Of a DNA stretch of 35,349 bases, positions 7,273 through 15,098 are shown one piece after another. The notes under the pieces were generated by a model. It did no database searches, was not told the origin of the DNA, and worked only from the letters and a program-made list of their open reading frames with translations. The stretch covers positions 1 through 35,349 of the forward strand of contig JAKDIS010000012.1 in the NCBI GenBank assembly GCA_030450335.1. Direction: 5' to 3'. Source of the stretch: Corynebacterium sp. Lineage in GTDB: Bacteria; Actinomycetota; Actinomycetes; Mycobacteriales; Mycobacteriaceae. The position numbers were made by a program, and so were the translations under genes. How positions within the stretch are numbered: the first letter of the stretch is position 1; each line of letters starts with the position of its first letter.

Positions 7273-8964
7273 TCAGCCGCCGCGGCCCCCGAACACCGCG
7301 TAGAGCAACGGGACCGCGGAGACCAGCATCATCGTGGTGCCGACGACCCCCGCCGCGCCGTCGGCCCCGCGCAGTACCGCGCCGCCGACGACCAGACCCA
7401 CGAAGACGATCGCGGCGACGACCCGCACCGCGGCGCGTTCCAGGCGCTTGAGCTGGCGTTCCACCTGCGGTGTGTTCACCGACAGGTTGCCGCTCTCGAT
7501 CATGGTGATCGCGTCGTCGAGCCGTCGGGGCAGGCGCCCCAGCACCCGGGCGGTGGCCAGCCCCGTCGTCACCGCACGACGCGCCACGTCCTTCGCCGAG
7601 GCGCCGGCACGCTCGCGCACCAGGCGGGCGGCGAAGGGCTCCACCGACTCCCAGATGTTGAACTTCGGGTCCAGGGTGGAGCACAGCCCGGACAGCATCG
7701 ACACCGCCCGCATGATCAGCAGGAAGTTCTCCGGCAGCTGGAAGGGCAGCGAGCGGATCACGTCGCGGAAGCGCTTGGCGAAGTCCTCGAACTCGCGCGG
7801 GTCCACGTACTGCAGGTCCATCACACCCATCCCGCCGAAGCGGGCGAAGAGTTCGGTGACGGCGACCTCGAGTTCGTCGGTGTCGGCGGTGGGCAGCAGG
7901 ACGCCGAGACGTTTCATCGCCGCGACCATGCCGGCCCCGTCCTGCAGGCCGACGGCGACGACGAGGTCCTGCAGGCGGGTCTTCAGGTCCTCGTCGACGG
8001 TGCCGGTCATGCCGAAGTCGATGAAGGTCAGGCTGAAATCCCCGCCCCCGCGCGGCGTGACGAAGATGTTCCCCGGGTGCGGGTCGGCGTGGAAGTGGCC
8101 GGTGTCGAAGAGCTGGGTGAACATCGACTCGGCCAACCGGTCGGCCACCTCGGAGGGGTCGACGCCGGCGGCGCGCAGCGCACGCACGTCGCTGATCTTG
8201 ACCGCCGAGACGTCCTGCAACGTCAGGACGCGGCGGGCGGTGCGTTCCCAGACGACCGTCGGTGCGTCCTGCGCCGGGTGCGCGAGGTTGCGGAACTCCG
8301 CGCCGAAGGACTCGGCCTCGGCGCCCTCGTGCAGGTAGTCGATCTCCTCGGCGCTGGTGTGTGCGAACTCCTCGACCAGGGCCGGGACGTCCGCGCGCGC
8401 GGCGATGAAGCGGATGCGCGACAACCACCCGGCGATGCGCCGCAACGCGGCGAGGTCGACGTCCACGATCTCGCCGATGCCCGGGCGCTGCACCTTCACG
8501 ACCACGTCGGTGAAGCCCACGTCCGTGGCGTCCTGCGGGGTCAGTTGCGCCTTATACGCCTGACCCAGGGAGGCCGCGGCCAACGGGACGGAGTCGAACG
8601 CGGCGAAGGCGCGGGACAACGGCATGCCGAGCTCGGACTCCGCCAGGGCGCGGATCTGCGCGAAGTCCTCGGCCGGCACCTTGTCCTGCAGGCCGGCGAG
8701 CTCGTCGGTGACCGCGGTGGGCAGCACGTCGATGCGGGTCGACATGAACTGGCCGACCTTGATCATCAGCCCGCCGAGGTCGGTGGCCAGCGCGCTGAAC
8801 CGGGCGGCGGCGCGGACGATGCGTTGCTCCTGGTTGCGCTGGCTGAACCTGCGCAGCCCCAGACGCGGCAGCACCAGCTCGAACCACCACATCACCACCA
8901 TCAGCCGCAGGCCGAAGGTGGTGATGCGCCGGTAACGGCGGCGCAGGTCAGGCGTCTGCGGCAC
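7273..8964 (-). CDS. ABC1/UbiB-family protein kinase-like (AarF) protein
   Basis: A 563-residue ABC1/ADCK/UbiB atypical kinase. Family motifs in order: KxGQ (K69, IKVGQ), the Ala-rich loop replacing the P-loop (AAASLGQAY, about 128-136), the VVVKVQRP lysine strand, HADPHPGN catalytic loop and DFGMTG metal site. Two hydrophobic segments at the C-terminus (about 500-560) should anchor it in the membrane. Relatives support isoprenoid-quinone synthesis or lipid homeostasis; in an actinobacterium using menaquinone the exact role is unclear. The GTG start at 8964 lies inside the upstream PadR-like gene (17-bp overlap), so the two form an operon with coupled translation. The long plus-strand reading frame over this gene is a shadow. 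Confidence 0.9.
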   Translation of the reverse strand: MPQTPDLRRRYRRITTFGLRLMVVMWWFELVLPRLGLRRFSQRNQEQRIVRAAARFSALATDLGGLMIKVGQFMSTRIDVLPTAVTDELAGLQDKVPAEDFAQIRALAESELGMPLSRAFAAFDSVPLAAASLGQAYKAQLTPQDATDVGFTDVVVKVQRPGIGEIVDVDLAALRRIAGWLSRIRFIAARADVPALVEEFAHTSAEEIDYLHEGAEAESFGAEFRNLAHPAQDAPTVVWERTARRVLTLQDVSAVKISDVRALRAAGVDPSEVADRLAESMFTQLFDTGHFHADPHPGNIFVTPRGGGDFSLTFIDFGMTGTVDEDLKTRLQDLVVAVGLQDGAGMVAAMKRLGVLLPTADTDELEVAVTELFARFGGMGVMDLQYVDPREFEDFAKRFRDVIRSLPFQLPENFLLIMRAVSMLSGLCSTLDPKFNIWESVEPFAARLVRERAGASAKDVARRAVTTGLATARVLGRLPRRLDDAITMIESGNLSVNTPQVERQLKRLERAAVRVVAAIVFVGLVVGGAVLRGADGAAGVVGTTMMLVSAVPLLYAVFGGRGG

Positions 8965-9577
8965 CGTCGGCTTCTTCGGTTTCTTCGGCGAGGATGCCGT
9001 AGATCCGGCGGCGCGCCTCGTCCAGCAACGCCGTCGCCCGACGCCGCTGGTCCTCGCTCCCGCCGATACCGACCTGGTGGACCGCCTGGCCCAACTTCAC
9101 GCCGGCCTTCGGCAGCTCACCCCGGCCCTCGAACAGGCGGGACAGCCCGTCCCACGGGGCGACGGCATCCGCGTCGGTATCGCCGGCGGCCGCGGCCTCG
9201 TCGCGTCCTTCCTGGGTCAGGGTGAACGTGCGGCGCCCGTCGGTCTCCGCCACGGTCGCCAGCCCGTCGTCGACGAGCAACTGCAGCTCCGGGTAGATCT
9301 CGGCGGCACCGGGGGCCTCGGACGAGTCGTCCTGCGCGGCGATCTCGCGGACGATCTGCCCGCCGTGACGCGGGCCGTCGGCGAGCACGCCCAGCACCAG
9401 GGCGTGGACGCTGACCCGCGGCCGCTCCGAACGGGAGGGGCCAGTGGGCCGCGACTGTCGTGATTCGCGGGGGTCCTGCAGCGGGAACGGGAGGTACCCG
9501 CGCATGGTGTCGAGCATGGTCCACAGCGCGTCCGGGTCCGGTGCGCCGTCGAATCGGTTGTGGTGGGTGTATCCCAT
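8948..9577 (-). CDS. PadR-family transcriptional regulator
   Basis: A 209-residue protein with a PadR-like winged helix at about residues 55-130 (VSVHALVLGVLADGPRHGGQI, then EIYPELQLLVDDGLA and TFTLTQEG). A low-complexity N-terminus precedes it and a helical tail follows, typical of a dimerisation helix. GGAGG about 8 nt upstream supports ATG 9577. It overlaps the ABC1 kinase gene by 17 bp, and may control that gene and itself. A small inverted repeat, GGTGG-N3-CCACC at 9609-9621 upstream, is a possible operator. The ligand is unknown. Confidence 0.82.
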   Translation of the reverse strand: MGYTHHNRFDGAPDPDALWTMLDTMRGYLPFPLQDPRESRQSRPTGPSRSERPRVSVHALVLGVLADGPRHGGQIVREIAAQDDSSEAPGAAEIYPELQLLVDDGLATVAETDGRRTFTLTQEGRDEAAAAGDTDADAVAPWDGLSRLFEGRGELPKAGVKLGQAVHQVGIGGSEDQRRRATALLDEARRRIYGILAEETEEADGAADA

Positions 9578-9625
9578 GTCAGCGCCTCCAAGCGCCTGGT
9601 GACGAATAGGTGGACCCCACCAACG

Positions 9626-10540
9626 CTACCCGCGGTTGGCGCGCAGCACCTCGACCGCGCGCACCGTCGCATGACCACGCCACTCCAGGGCGGCGGCCGG
9701 GGAATAGCTGGCGAAGTCCACCGGCCACCCGCCGTCGGCGCACTGCGCGCCGGCCAGGCGTTCCAGGTCGGCCTCGACGGCCGCGGCGTCCAGCAGCCTA
9801 CGCACCGGGCGTCCCGGGAACGGGGCGAAGTCCAGTAGATTCAGCGATTCGTCGCTGGCACCCTCCGCAACAACCGGAACTTTCCCGTCGGCGGGCACGA
9901 ACCGGGACAACCGGTCGAGCAGGGCGGGGGAGTCCGGGTACTCGGCCACGTCGAGAGCGTCGAGCAACTGCAGGGAGAAGGAGAGGACGTAGGCGAACGG
10001 GGGGTCCTGCATGTCGGCGAGGGCGTCGATCGCCTCGAGGCAGTACCGCGTCGCCGTGCGCAGCCACGGGTGGCCGCTCACCCTCGCGTCCGTGCGGGCG
10101 AGCAGGTGCGCCTGCGCAGCCACCGCCGCGGTGATCTGCACCGACGACTCCTGCGGGTCCGCCTGCGCCCAGAACGGCGCGCAACCGGTCGGGTCGGCGA
10201 CGGGTAGAGCGAACGGCAGACCACCGTCGGCCAGGGTGACCGACGCCAGCCAGTCCAGCAGTGCCTCCAGGTGCGGGGAGCGCGCCGGGGCGCAGCTGAC
10301 CAGCGCCTCCAGTGCGTGCAGGGCCCCGACGGGCTGGCTTTCCGGGGCGCGCAGGTCCGGTTCCAGGCCCCAGCCGTAGCCGCCGTCGTCGTTGCGGTAG
10401 GCCTCCAGCGCGCCGAGCACGGCCGTGTGGCCGGTGCCGGTGGTCAGCACCTCGAAGCGTCGGCGGTCGAGGGCGCGGGCATGGGCGGCCATGAAGGTGG
10501 TGGCTGCAGTGGCGGCTGAGGCAGAAGCGTCGGGGCTCAT
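9626..10540 (-). CDS. Prenyltransferase/squalene-oxidase-repeat-like protein
   Basis: A 304-residue soluble protein resembling the alpha/alpha-toroid fold of terpene cyclases and prenyltransferases. The repeat-like motifs are [13 protein letters not shown] near the N-terminus, DGGLPFALP in the middle and [10 protein letters not shown] near the C-terminus. It is half the length of a full squalene cyclase, has no DXDD acid motif that I can see, and carries no membrane segment. It may therefore be non-catalytic or act on an unknown substrate. ATG 10540 has no good Shine-Dalgarno, but CATGCT lies 8 nt upstream. It is divergent from gluQ across a 90-bp gap holding a strong hairpin. The apparent longer frame is antisense to gluQ and is rejected. 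Confidence 0.8.
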   Translation of the reverse strand: MSPDASASAATAATTFMAAHARALDRRRFEVLTTGTGHTAVLGALEAYRNDDGGYGWGLEPDLRAPESQPVGALHALEALVSCAPARSPHLEALLDWLASVTLADGGLPFALPVADPTGCAPFWAQADPQESSVQITAAVAAQAHLLARTDARVSGHPWLRTATRYCLEAIDALADMQDPPFAYVLSFSLQLLDALDVAEYPDSPALLDRLSRFVPADGKVPVVAEGASDESLNLLDFAPFPGRPVRRLLDAAAVEADLERLAGAQCADGGWPVDFASYSPAAALEWRGHATVRAVEVLRANRG

Positions 10541-10566
10541 GCCGCCCCAGCATGGCACAGCGCGTG

Positions 10567-10605
10567 GCAACCCCACCGGCTGGTCGCACCGACCAGTGGG
10601 GTTGC
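10567..10605. repeat. Strong hairpin between divergent genes
   Basis: A 10-bp perfect outer stem (10567-10576 with 10596-10605), a one-sided CGGC bulge, a 6-bp inner stem (TGGTCG / CGACCA) and a CAC loop. It lies between divergent start codons at 10540 and 10631, so it is not a normal terminator; there is also no T-run. It covers the places where the -35 boxes of both leaderless promoters would fall, which suggests a regulator site or an RNA/DNA structural element. Confidence 0.75.
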
Positions 10606-10617
10606 GACTGCCCGCGA

Positions 10618-10630
10618 TATCCTGGGCGTC
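10618..10630 (+). promoter_or_regulatory. -10 element of a leaderless gluQ promoter
   Basis: TATCCT (10618-10623) ends seven nt before the ATG of gluQ and no Shine-Dalgarno is present. The transcript is therefore predicted to start at or next to the start codon. Confidence 0.55.
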
Positions 10631-11542
10631 ATGAACGTCCCCGCCACCAACGGCCGCTACGCCCCCAGCCCCAGCGGCGACCTGCACCTCGGCAACCTGC
10701 GCACCGCGGTGCTCGCAGAAGCGTGGGCGCGCTCCACCGGCCGCGGCTTCGTCCTGCGCATCGACGACATCGACGCCGCACGTTCCTCGGAGATCTCCGC
10801 CGACCGGCAGCTCGAGGACCTCGAGGCCGTGGGCGTGACCTTGGACGGGGCGGTGGCGCGCCAGTCGGAGTCGGTGGACCGCTACGACGTCGCCCTGGAA
10901 CGCCTGCAGGATGACGGCCTGGTCTACGAGTGCTACTGCTCGCGCAAGGACATCCGCGAGGCCGCCCGCGCCCCGCACGCTGTCCCCGGCCACTACCCGG
11001 GAACCTGCCGTGACCTGCAGGACGACGAGCGGGCAGGACGCCGCGACGCCCTCGCCGCCGAAGGTCGGGTGCCTTCCTTGCGGCTGCGCGCGCAGGTCGG
11101 GCAGTGGACGGTGCGCGAGGCCTTCGCCGTCGACGGCGGCACCTACACCGGCGACGTCGACGACATGGTGCTGCGCCGTGGCGGGGTCGGGCAGGACGCC
11201 GGCTTCGCCTACAACCTCGCCGTCGTCGTGGACGACACCCTCGCCGGGGTGGACCAGGTGGTGCGCGGCGACGACCTGCTCAGTTCCGCGCCACGCCAGG
11301 GGTACCTGGCGCATCTGCTGGAACTTCCCGAGGTGGAGTACGTGCACGTGCCGCTGGTGCTGGGGCCTTCGGGTGAACGGCTGGCCAAGCGCGACGGTGC
11401 GGTCACGCTGCGCGAGATGCCGGGCGACACGCTGGAAGAGAAAGGCCGGGCGGCCCGGGAGTGGATCGAGACGTCGATCGGGGCGGCGGCGCTGGACGAT
11501 CCGCGGTTGCTGTCACATGAGGCGGTGGTGTGGGTCAACTGA
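10631..11542 (+). CDS. gluQRS: Glutamyl-Q tRNA(Asp) synthetase
   Basis: A 303-residue truncated class I GluRS paralogue that attaches glutamate to queuosine at position 34 of tRNA(Asp). It has the HIGH-like motif HLGN (19-22) and a KMSKS-like RLAKRDG motif near residue 253. The zinc-site pattern CYC ... Y-x3-C lies at about 97-120 (ECYCSRKD then HYPGTC). It lacks the anticodon-binding domain of true GluRS, as expected from its length. The Zn-ligand set is intact here, unlike in the nearby tgt. It is monocistronic and predicted leaderless. Its presence implies that the cell contains queuosine-modified tRNA. Confidence 0.93.
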   Translation: MNVPATNGRYAPSPSGDLHLGNLRTAVLAEAWARSTGRGFVLRIDDIDAARSSEISADRQLEDLEAVGVTLDGAVARQSESVDRYDVALERLQDDGLVYECYCSRKDIREAARAPHAVPGHYPGTCRDLQDDERAGRRDALAAEGRVPSLRLRAQVGQWTVREAFAVDGGTYTGDVDDMVLRRGGVGQDAGFAYNLAVVVDDTLAGVDQVVRGDDLLSSAPRQGYLAHLLELPEVEYVHVPLVLGPSGERLAKRDGAVTLREMPGDTLEEKGRAAREWIETSIGAAALDDPRLLSHEAVVWVN

Positions 11543-11567
11543 CAGGGGCGGTGACATTAGGTAACCC

Positions 11568-11602
11568 TTTACGCCGTGCATACACAGGGATAGTGTGAGG
11601 AC
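11568..11602 (+). promoter_or_regulatory. Leaderless promoter of the hypothetical gene at 11603
   Basis: TTTACG (11568-11573), 17-bp spacer, TAGTGT (11591-11596), then six nt to the ATG. The geometry puts the transcription start at the start codon. Confidence 0.6.
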
Positions 11603-12271
11603 ATGCGCTCATACACTCCACGTGTGGACAAGGATGAGTCGTTGGTGGCGGCTTTCAGTGATGAGAGGCACTCAGCAAGACTCCGGGTGTTCAGCCCCGC
11701 CGAGATCGCCGACGATAGGTTTGTCTCCTGGGGAGAGCTGGCGGGTAGAGCAGGATATGTCCTGCATCCCGGCTCCACATGGCGGGAGATGTCGGACCGA
11801 ATCGGGCCAGGAGAGTCCTCGAAATACCACCCGGCCAGTGGTGGCTGTGACGAAATCAGCCTGGAAACTCTCCTGCATATACTGACCGGGGCGCTGCCGG
11901 ATTTGCGTGCGTCCACGGAGGTCACCTTCGCCATGTGGCCGGGTTATGCGGGGGAGGTAGAGAATGTCGAGTCGGTCCGGGTTTTCGACTTCACGGCACC
12001 GCTGCCCTTTGGCCGTTTCGGGGGATTGGCAGTTGTACAGGCTCCGCTGGATTGGCTGCTCACCTTCGGCTCCGATCGGCCTGGACGGCCCCACATGCCG
12101 ATCTACGTGTGGCCGCAGGACGGGACCTTCCTGATCAGTTGTCCCATCTACTCCAACTCCCTGTTCATCAGCGCAGATGAGGAACTTGCCTGGAAACTCG
12201 AGGAATCCGCTCTGGACGTGGTCCGGCTGGACAGCCACAGTCCGCTGAATTGTCACGACGACCTGGACTGA
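11603..12271 (+). CDS. Hypothetical protein of an uncharacterised actinobacterial family
   Basis: A 222-residue soluble protein with no signal peptide or membrane segment. A central part (about residues 90-200) resembles an uncharacterised actinobacterial family. Members carry a 'CWFALWxGYG'-type strand (here VTFAMWPGYAG), a 'hxPLD' turn (QAPLDWLL), a 'WPxDxxW' motif (WPQDGTFLI) and a late 'SADEELAWKL' helix. The function of that family is not known to me. The DNA is visibly less GC-rich than neighbouring genes and uses more A/T-ending codons, suggesting recent acquisition. It is flanked by gluQ (same strand, 60 bp) and a convergent crotonase gene (18 bp), and looks monocistronic. Confidence 0.7.
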   Translation: MRSYTPRVDKDESLVAAFSDERHSARLRVFSPAEIADDRFVSWGELAGRAGYVLHPGSTWREMSDRIGPGESSKYHPASGGCDEISLETLLHILTGALPDLRASTEVTFAMWPGYAGEVENVESVRVFDFTAPLPFGRFGGLAVVQAPLDWLLTFGSDRPGRPHMPIYVWPQDGTFLISCPIYSNSLFISADEELAWKLEESALDVVRLDSHSPLNCHDDLD

Positions 12272-12289
12272 CCCCGACGGCGCGGAGTC

Positions 12290-13099
12290 TCAGCGCACCG
12301 ATCGTCCCCGGAACACCGGGGCAGCCTTCTTCGCCGCCGCCTTCTGCGCGACCTGGGTATTCTTTGCCACGAGTAGGCGGAACTGCCGGGCACGCTCCAG
12401 CCAGAAGGTGGCGCGCGGGCCGCGGGTCCAGGTCTCGTCGACGAGTTTCTTGGCGTAGGCCACGGAGTCCGGTGAGCGCGTGGCGACGAGTTCGGCCAGC
12501 GTCTCAGCGTCGGCGACGGGATCCTCGGAGATCTCGCTGGCCAGCCCGTGGTCGACGGCGGCGGCGCCGTCGAAAACCTCGCCGGTCATGGTGAGGCGCT
12601 TGAGCAGGTCCGCCGGAAGCTGCTGCTTGAGGGTCTGCATGCCGGACATGTCCGGGATCAGCCCCCACTTGGCCTCGAGGATGCTCCACTGCGCATCGGC
12701 GGTGGTGATGCGCCAGTCGGCGGCCATCGCGAGCTGCAGTCCGCCGCCGAAGCAGTGGCCGTGCACGGCGGCGATGACCGGCACAGGCAGACGCCGGAAT
12801 CCCCAGCACGCCTCCTGGAACTGGTTGGTGCCGCGCCACGGCCGGGGCAGGAAGGACGCGACGAGCGCCGGCGGTTTCGCCATCGCCGAGGCGAAGTCGA
12901 GGCCGGCGCTGAAGGCGCGTCCCTCCCCGGAGATCACCACGGCGCGGATCGTACGGTCGGCGCGGATGCGCCGGGTGATGGCCACCAGTTCGTCGAGGAC
13001 GCCCAGGGTCAGCGAGTTCAGCTTGTCCGGACGGTTCAGGCGGACGTGGGCGATCCGGGCAGGTCCGTCGGTCACGGTGAGGGTGGGGAGGTCGGTCAT
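12290..13099 (-). CDS. Crotonase-fold enoyl-CoA hydratase/isomerase family protein
   Basis: A 269-residue crotonase-superfamily protein acting on acyl-CoA thioesters. The oxyanion-hole segments are present (SAGLDF near 64-69 and HCFGGGLQLAM near 115-125). Compared with rat enoyl-CoA hydratase, the first catalytic Glu (E144) is Q122, while the second (E164) is kept as E142. D150 lies eight residues later, matching the Asp of delta3,5-delta2,4-dienoyl-CoA isomerase. A classical hydratase reaction is therefore doubtful and an isomerase-like one more likely. The C-terminus is basic (AKKAAP...). The ATG lacks a Shine-Dalgarno; TAGCGT ends seven nt upstream. The longer upstream frame is antisense shadow. 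Confidence 0.87.
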   Translation of the reverse strand: MTDLPTLTVTDGPARIAHVRLNRPDKLNSLTLGVLDELVAITRRIRADRTIRAVVISGEGRAFSAGLDFASAMAKPPALVASFLPRPWRGTNQFQEACWGFRRLPVPVIAAVHGHCFGGGLQLAMAADWRITTADAQWSILEAKWGLIPDMSGMQTLKQQLPADLLKRLTMTGEVFDGAAAVDHGLASEISEDPVADAETLAELVATRSPDSVAYAKKLVDETWTRGPRATFWLERARQFRLLVAKNTQVAQKAAAKKAAPVFRGRSVR

Positions 13100-13149
13100 G
13101 GTGCCAACGCTAGAGGACGCGCCGGGCCGGTGTGAGTGGTTCAGCCGGT

Positions 13150-14127
13150 TCAGCTCCGGACCTGGTCCACCGCGGCGAAGGTGTCGTCCAGTTCGTCGAG
13201 GGACCAGGGTACCGACGCCACCGTCGGCTGGCTCAGCGCCATCGCCGAGGTGGCGTCCGGCAGGTAGGCGGACCCGTTCTCGACGGCGGTGAGCTGGTCC
13301 CACCCCTCGAGGTCGGAGGGATCGATCCCGATCGCCCACATCGCCAGGAAGTCCGTGTTCAGCAGGCTGATGTTCTCTTCGGCGATGAAGGCGCGTGCAC
13401 CGTCGTTGCTGGCGGCCAGGATGTCCTCGGGCAGGCTCATACCCAGGTCGGTGAGGAAGCCGTTGGCGGGGTCCTTGTCGTCGGTGACCACGGCGAGGCC
13501 CTGCTCACTGATCTGTCCGAAGGCGGCGGAGGCGCCGTCGAGTCCGGGGTGGGCGTCCTTCGTCTCGTCGAATCGAGCGTCGACCTCCTCGACCAGCCCC
13601 GCGGCCTCGTCGGACTTGTCGAGGATCTCCCCGGCCAGCTCGGTGACGGTGCGCCAGTCGTCGGACTGGGTGTTGTCGCCGACCACGGCGACGGTGGGGG
13701 CGATGGCGTTGAGCTTGTCGTAGGTCGCCTGGTCGGGGACGTAGCTGACGAAGATCACGTCCGGTTCCACCGCGGCGATCTCCTCGCTCTGGTCGGCGGT
13801 GCCCTCCGCGCTCGCGGTGTAGGTCTTGACCGTGCCGGAGTCGCCAGTTGCCCAGGGCCTGTCGTCGTAGCCGTCCATGCGGTACTCCACGTCGACGGGG
13901 TCCCCGAGGGCGCTGAAGGCGTCCGTCCAGGCAGGGGAGAAGCTCACCACCGTCTCCGGGGTGGTGGGGACGTCGGTGGTGCCCATGGAGTGGGTGACGG
14001 ACACGGTGTCCGGGGCGTCGTCGGATCCGGAGGAGTCGTCCCCGTCTGAACAGGAGGTCAGGGCGGCGGCGAGGAAGAGGACGGCGGTGGCGGCGCAGCG
14101 GCGTCGAACAACGGGGGAGGCGTTCAT
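13150..14127 (-). CDS. Iron-siderophore ABC transporter substrate-binding lipoprotein (solo)
   Basis: A 325-residue periplasmic-binding-protein of the FecB/FepB type. A signal peptide ends in the lipobox LTSC with Cys26, giving a membrane-anchored lipoprotein. The two lobes and the long connecting helix expected of helical-backbone binding proteins fit its length. It binds ferric siderophore or haem; which one is not evident. It has no permease of its own alongside, and is divergent from the AraC remnant and the complete importer. It may therefore deliver a second ligand to the permease pair encoded at 16178-18270. A DtxR-like box lies immediately upstream (14129-14147), overlapping TAGTAT as a likely -10. 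No Shine-Dalgarno is visible. Confidence 0.88.
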   Translation of the reverse strand: MNASPVVRRRCAATAVLFLAAALTSCSDGDDSSGSDDAPDTVSVTHSMGTTDVPTTPETVVSFSPAWTDAFSALGDPVDVEYRMDGYDDRPWATGDSGTVKTYTASAEGTADQSEEIAAVEPDVIFVSYVPDQATYDKLNAIAPTVAVVGDNTQSDDWRTVTELAGEILDKSDEAAGLVEEVDARFDETKDAHPGLDGASAAFGQISEQGLAVVTDDKDPANGFLTDLGMSLPEDILAASNDGARAFIAEENISLLNTDFLAMWAIGIDPSDLEGWDQLTAVENGSAYLPDATSAMALSQPTVASVPWSLDELDDTFAAVDQVRS

Positions 14128-14128
14128 G

Positions 14129-14147
14129 AGAGCGAAGCCTATACTAA
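14129..14147 (-). promoter_or_regulatory. DtxR-like iron box over the promoter of the solo binding protein
   Basis: Minus-strand TTAGTATAGGCTTCGCTCT agrees with the DtxR/IdeR consensus TTAGGTTAGGCTAACCTAA at 12 of 19 positions, strongest in the first 12. It covers the likely -10 hexamer TAGTAT (14146-14141). Binding would repress the gene when iron is replete. Confidence 0.55.
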
Positions 14148-14244
14148 CTTTCGTCCACGGGGAATGTTTCCGGGGGAACCCGTGACGGCCCCCACGTGTC
14201 ATGGTGTTGTGGCCCTGTTCAGTATTCACTAAGTTAATGGCACT

Positions 14245-14998
14245 ATGGGAACGTTGGAGGAGAACCGGAGCCTCCCGGTGTACCGGGCGGGGGAGTTGAG
14301 TTTCGGCGTTCGCGCGTTCGGGCGCGACGAGGTCCTCGACCGCGACACCACCTGGGGTGAGCACGCCCACCCCACCCACGAGCTGCTGTGGCACGACTCC
14401 GGGTCCGGTGTGGTGCGGGTGGGCGACCGTCTGTGGACGGTCGCCGGGGCCGTGGCAGCGTACCGTGCACTTCACCGTGGACACCCCGTCGCTGGGCTCG
14501 GGTCCGGTGGCGGTGGAGCTCACGCCGCTGCTGGGCCTGCTGATCGACCGCCTCGGTACCGGCGGGATCGGTGAGGAGTCCCGTGAGCTGACCGAGCGGA
14601 TGATCCTGGACGTCCTGCGTCCGTCGGTGCACGAACTCGTCCTCGCCGTCCCGCGGGCGGGGTTGATCAGCCCCATCGTGGAGACGGTGCGCGACGACCC
14701 CGCCGACCAGACCACGTTGACCGCGTGGGCGTCGCGGATCGGGGTGAGCAGCAGGACGGTGACCCGGACCTTCGAGGCGGAGACGGGGCTGGGGTTCAGC
14801 CGGTGGGTGGCGATGGCGCGGGTGAAGCACGCCGTGGCGTTGCTCGGTGTCGGCCACGAGGTCTCCGAGGTCGCCGAACGGGTGGGGTACCGCTCGGCGA
14901 GTGCCTTCATCACCGCCTTCCGGCGGGCGACGGGCGTCACCCCGGGGCAGTTCCGGGCACCGGCGCTCGTGTCCGATCCGAGCAACCAGCTGTCCTGA
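14245..14998 (+). pseudogene. AraC-family transcriptional regulator, disrupted by internal deletion/frameshift
   Basis: The first part, 14245 to about 14450, encodes an AraC N-terminal sensor (HAHPTHELLWHDSGSG ... VGDRLWTVAG). The second part continues in the next frame (TVHFTVDTPSLGSG ... to the stop at 14996-14998) and encodes the rest, including the double helix-turn-helix (about 14710-14970, VSSRTVTRTFEAETG and VAERVGYRSASAFITAFRRATG). The stretch usually joining the two, with a W-IPxGxxH-type motif, is absent. I infer a deletion of roughly 20-30 codons that also shifted the frame near 14445-14470. The regulator sits between two iron-uptake transcription units and probably once controlled them. 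A restart could still make a DNA-binding C-terminal piece. A sequencing error alone would not explain the missing segment. Confidence 0.78.
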
Positions 14999-15032
14999 AT
15001 GCGTGGTTGCGGGCAGGTCAGGCTCGGGATAT

Positions 15033-15051
15033 TTTGTACAGGCATGCCTAA
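15033..15051 (+). promoter_or_regulatory. DtxR-like iron box upstream of the siderophore importer operon
   Basis: TTTGTACAGGCATGCCTAA matches the DtxR consensus at 12 of 19 positions, including the full CCTAA end and the AGGC centre. It lies about 50 nt upstream of the first importer gene, overlapping a TATTTT -10 candidate (15030-15035). Iron-dependent repression of the operon is the expected effect. Confidence 0.6.
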
Positions 15052-15098
15052 TTTCCGGCATCCCTGACATTTCATCCCCCGCGAAAGGCCCGTGACCC

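Noticed and set aside
7264..7279. CTGACA-TG-TGTCAG inverted repeat at the convergent stops of the oxidoreductase and kinase genes
   Set aside because: Only six paired bases with a two-base loop and no T-run; too weak to call a terminator.
7270..9225. Plus-strand open frame of 651 codons
   Set aside because: It is antisense to the ABC1 kinase and PadR-like genes, has low-complexity His/Arg/Gly-rich composition typical of GC-rich shadows, and matches no family.
14219..14240. Possible third DtxR box ahead of the AraC remnant
   Set aside because: Only about 9 of 19 positions match on the minus strand; not distinguishable from chance in an AT-rich promoter.
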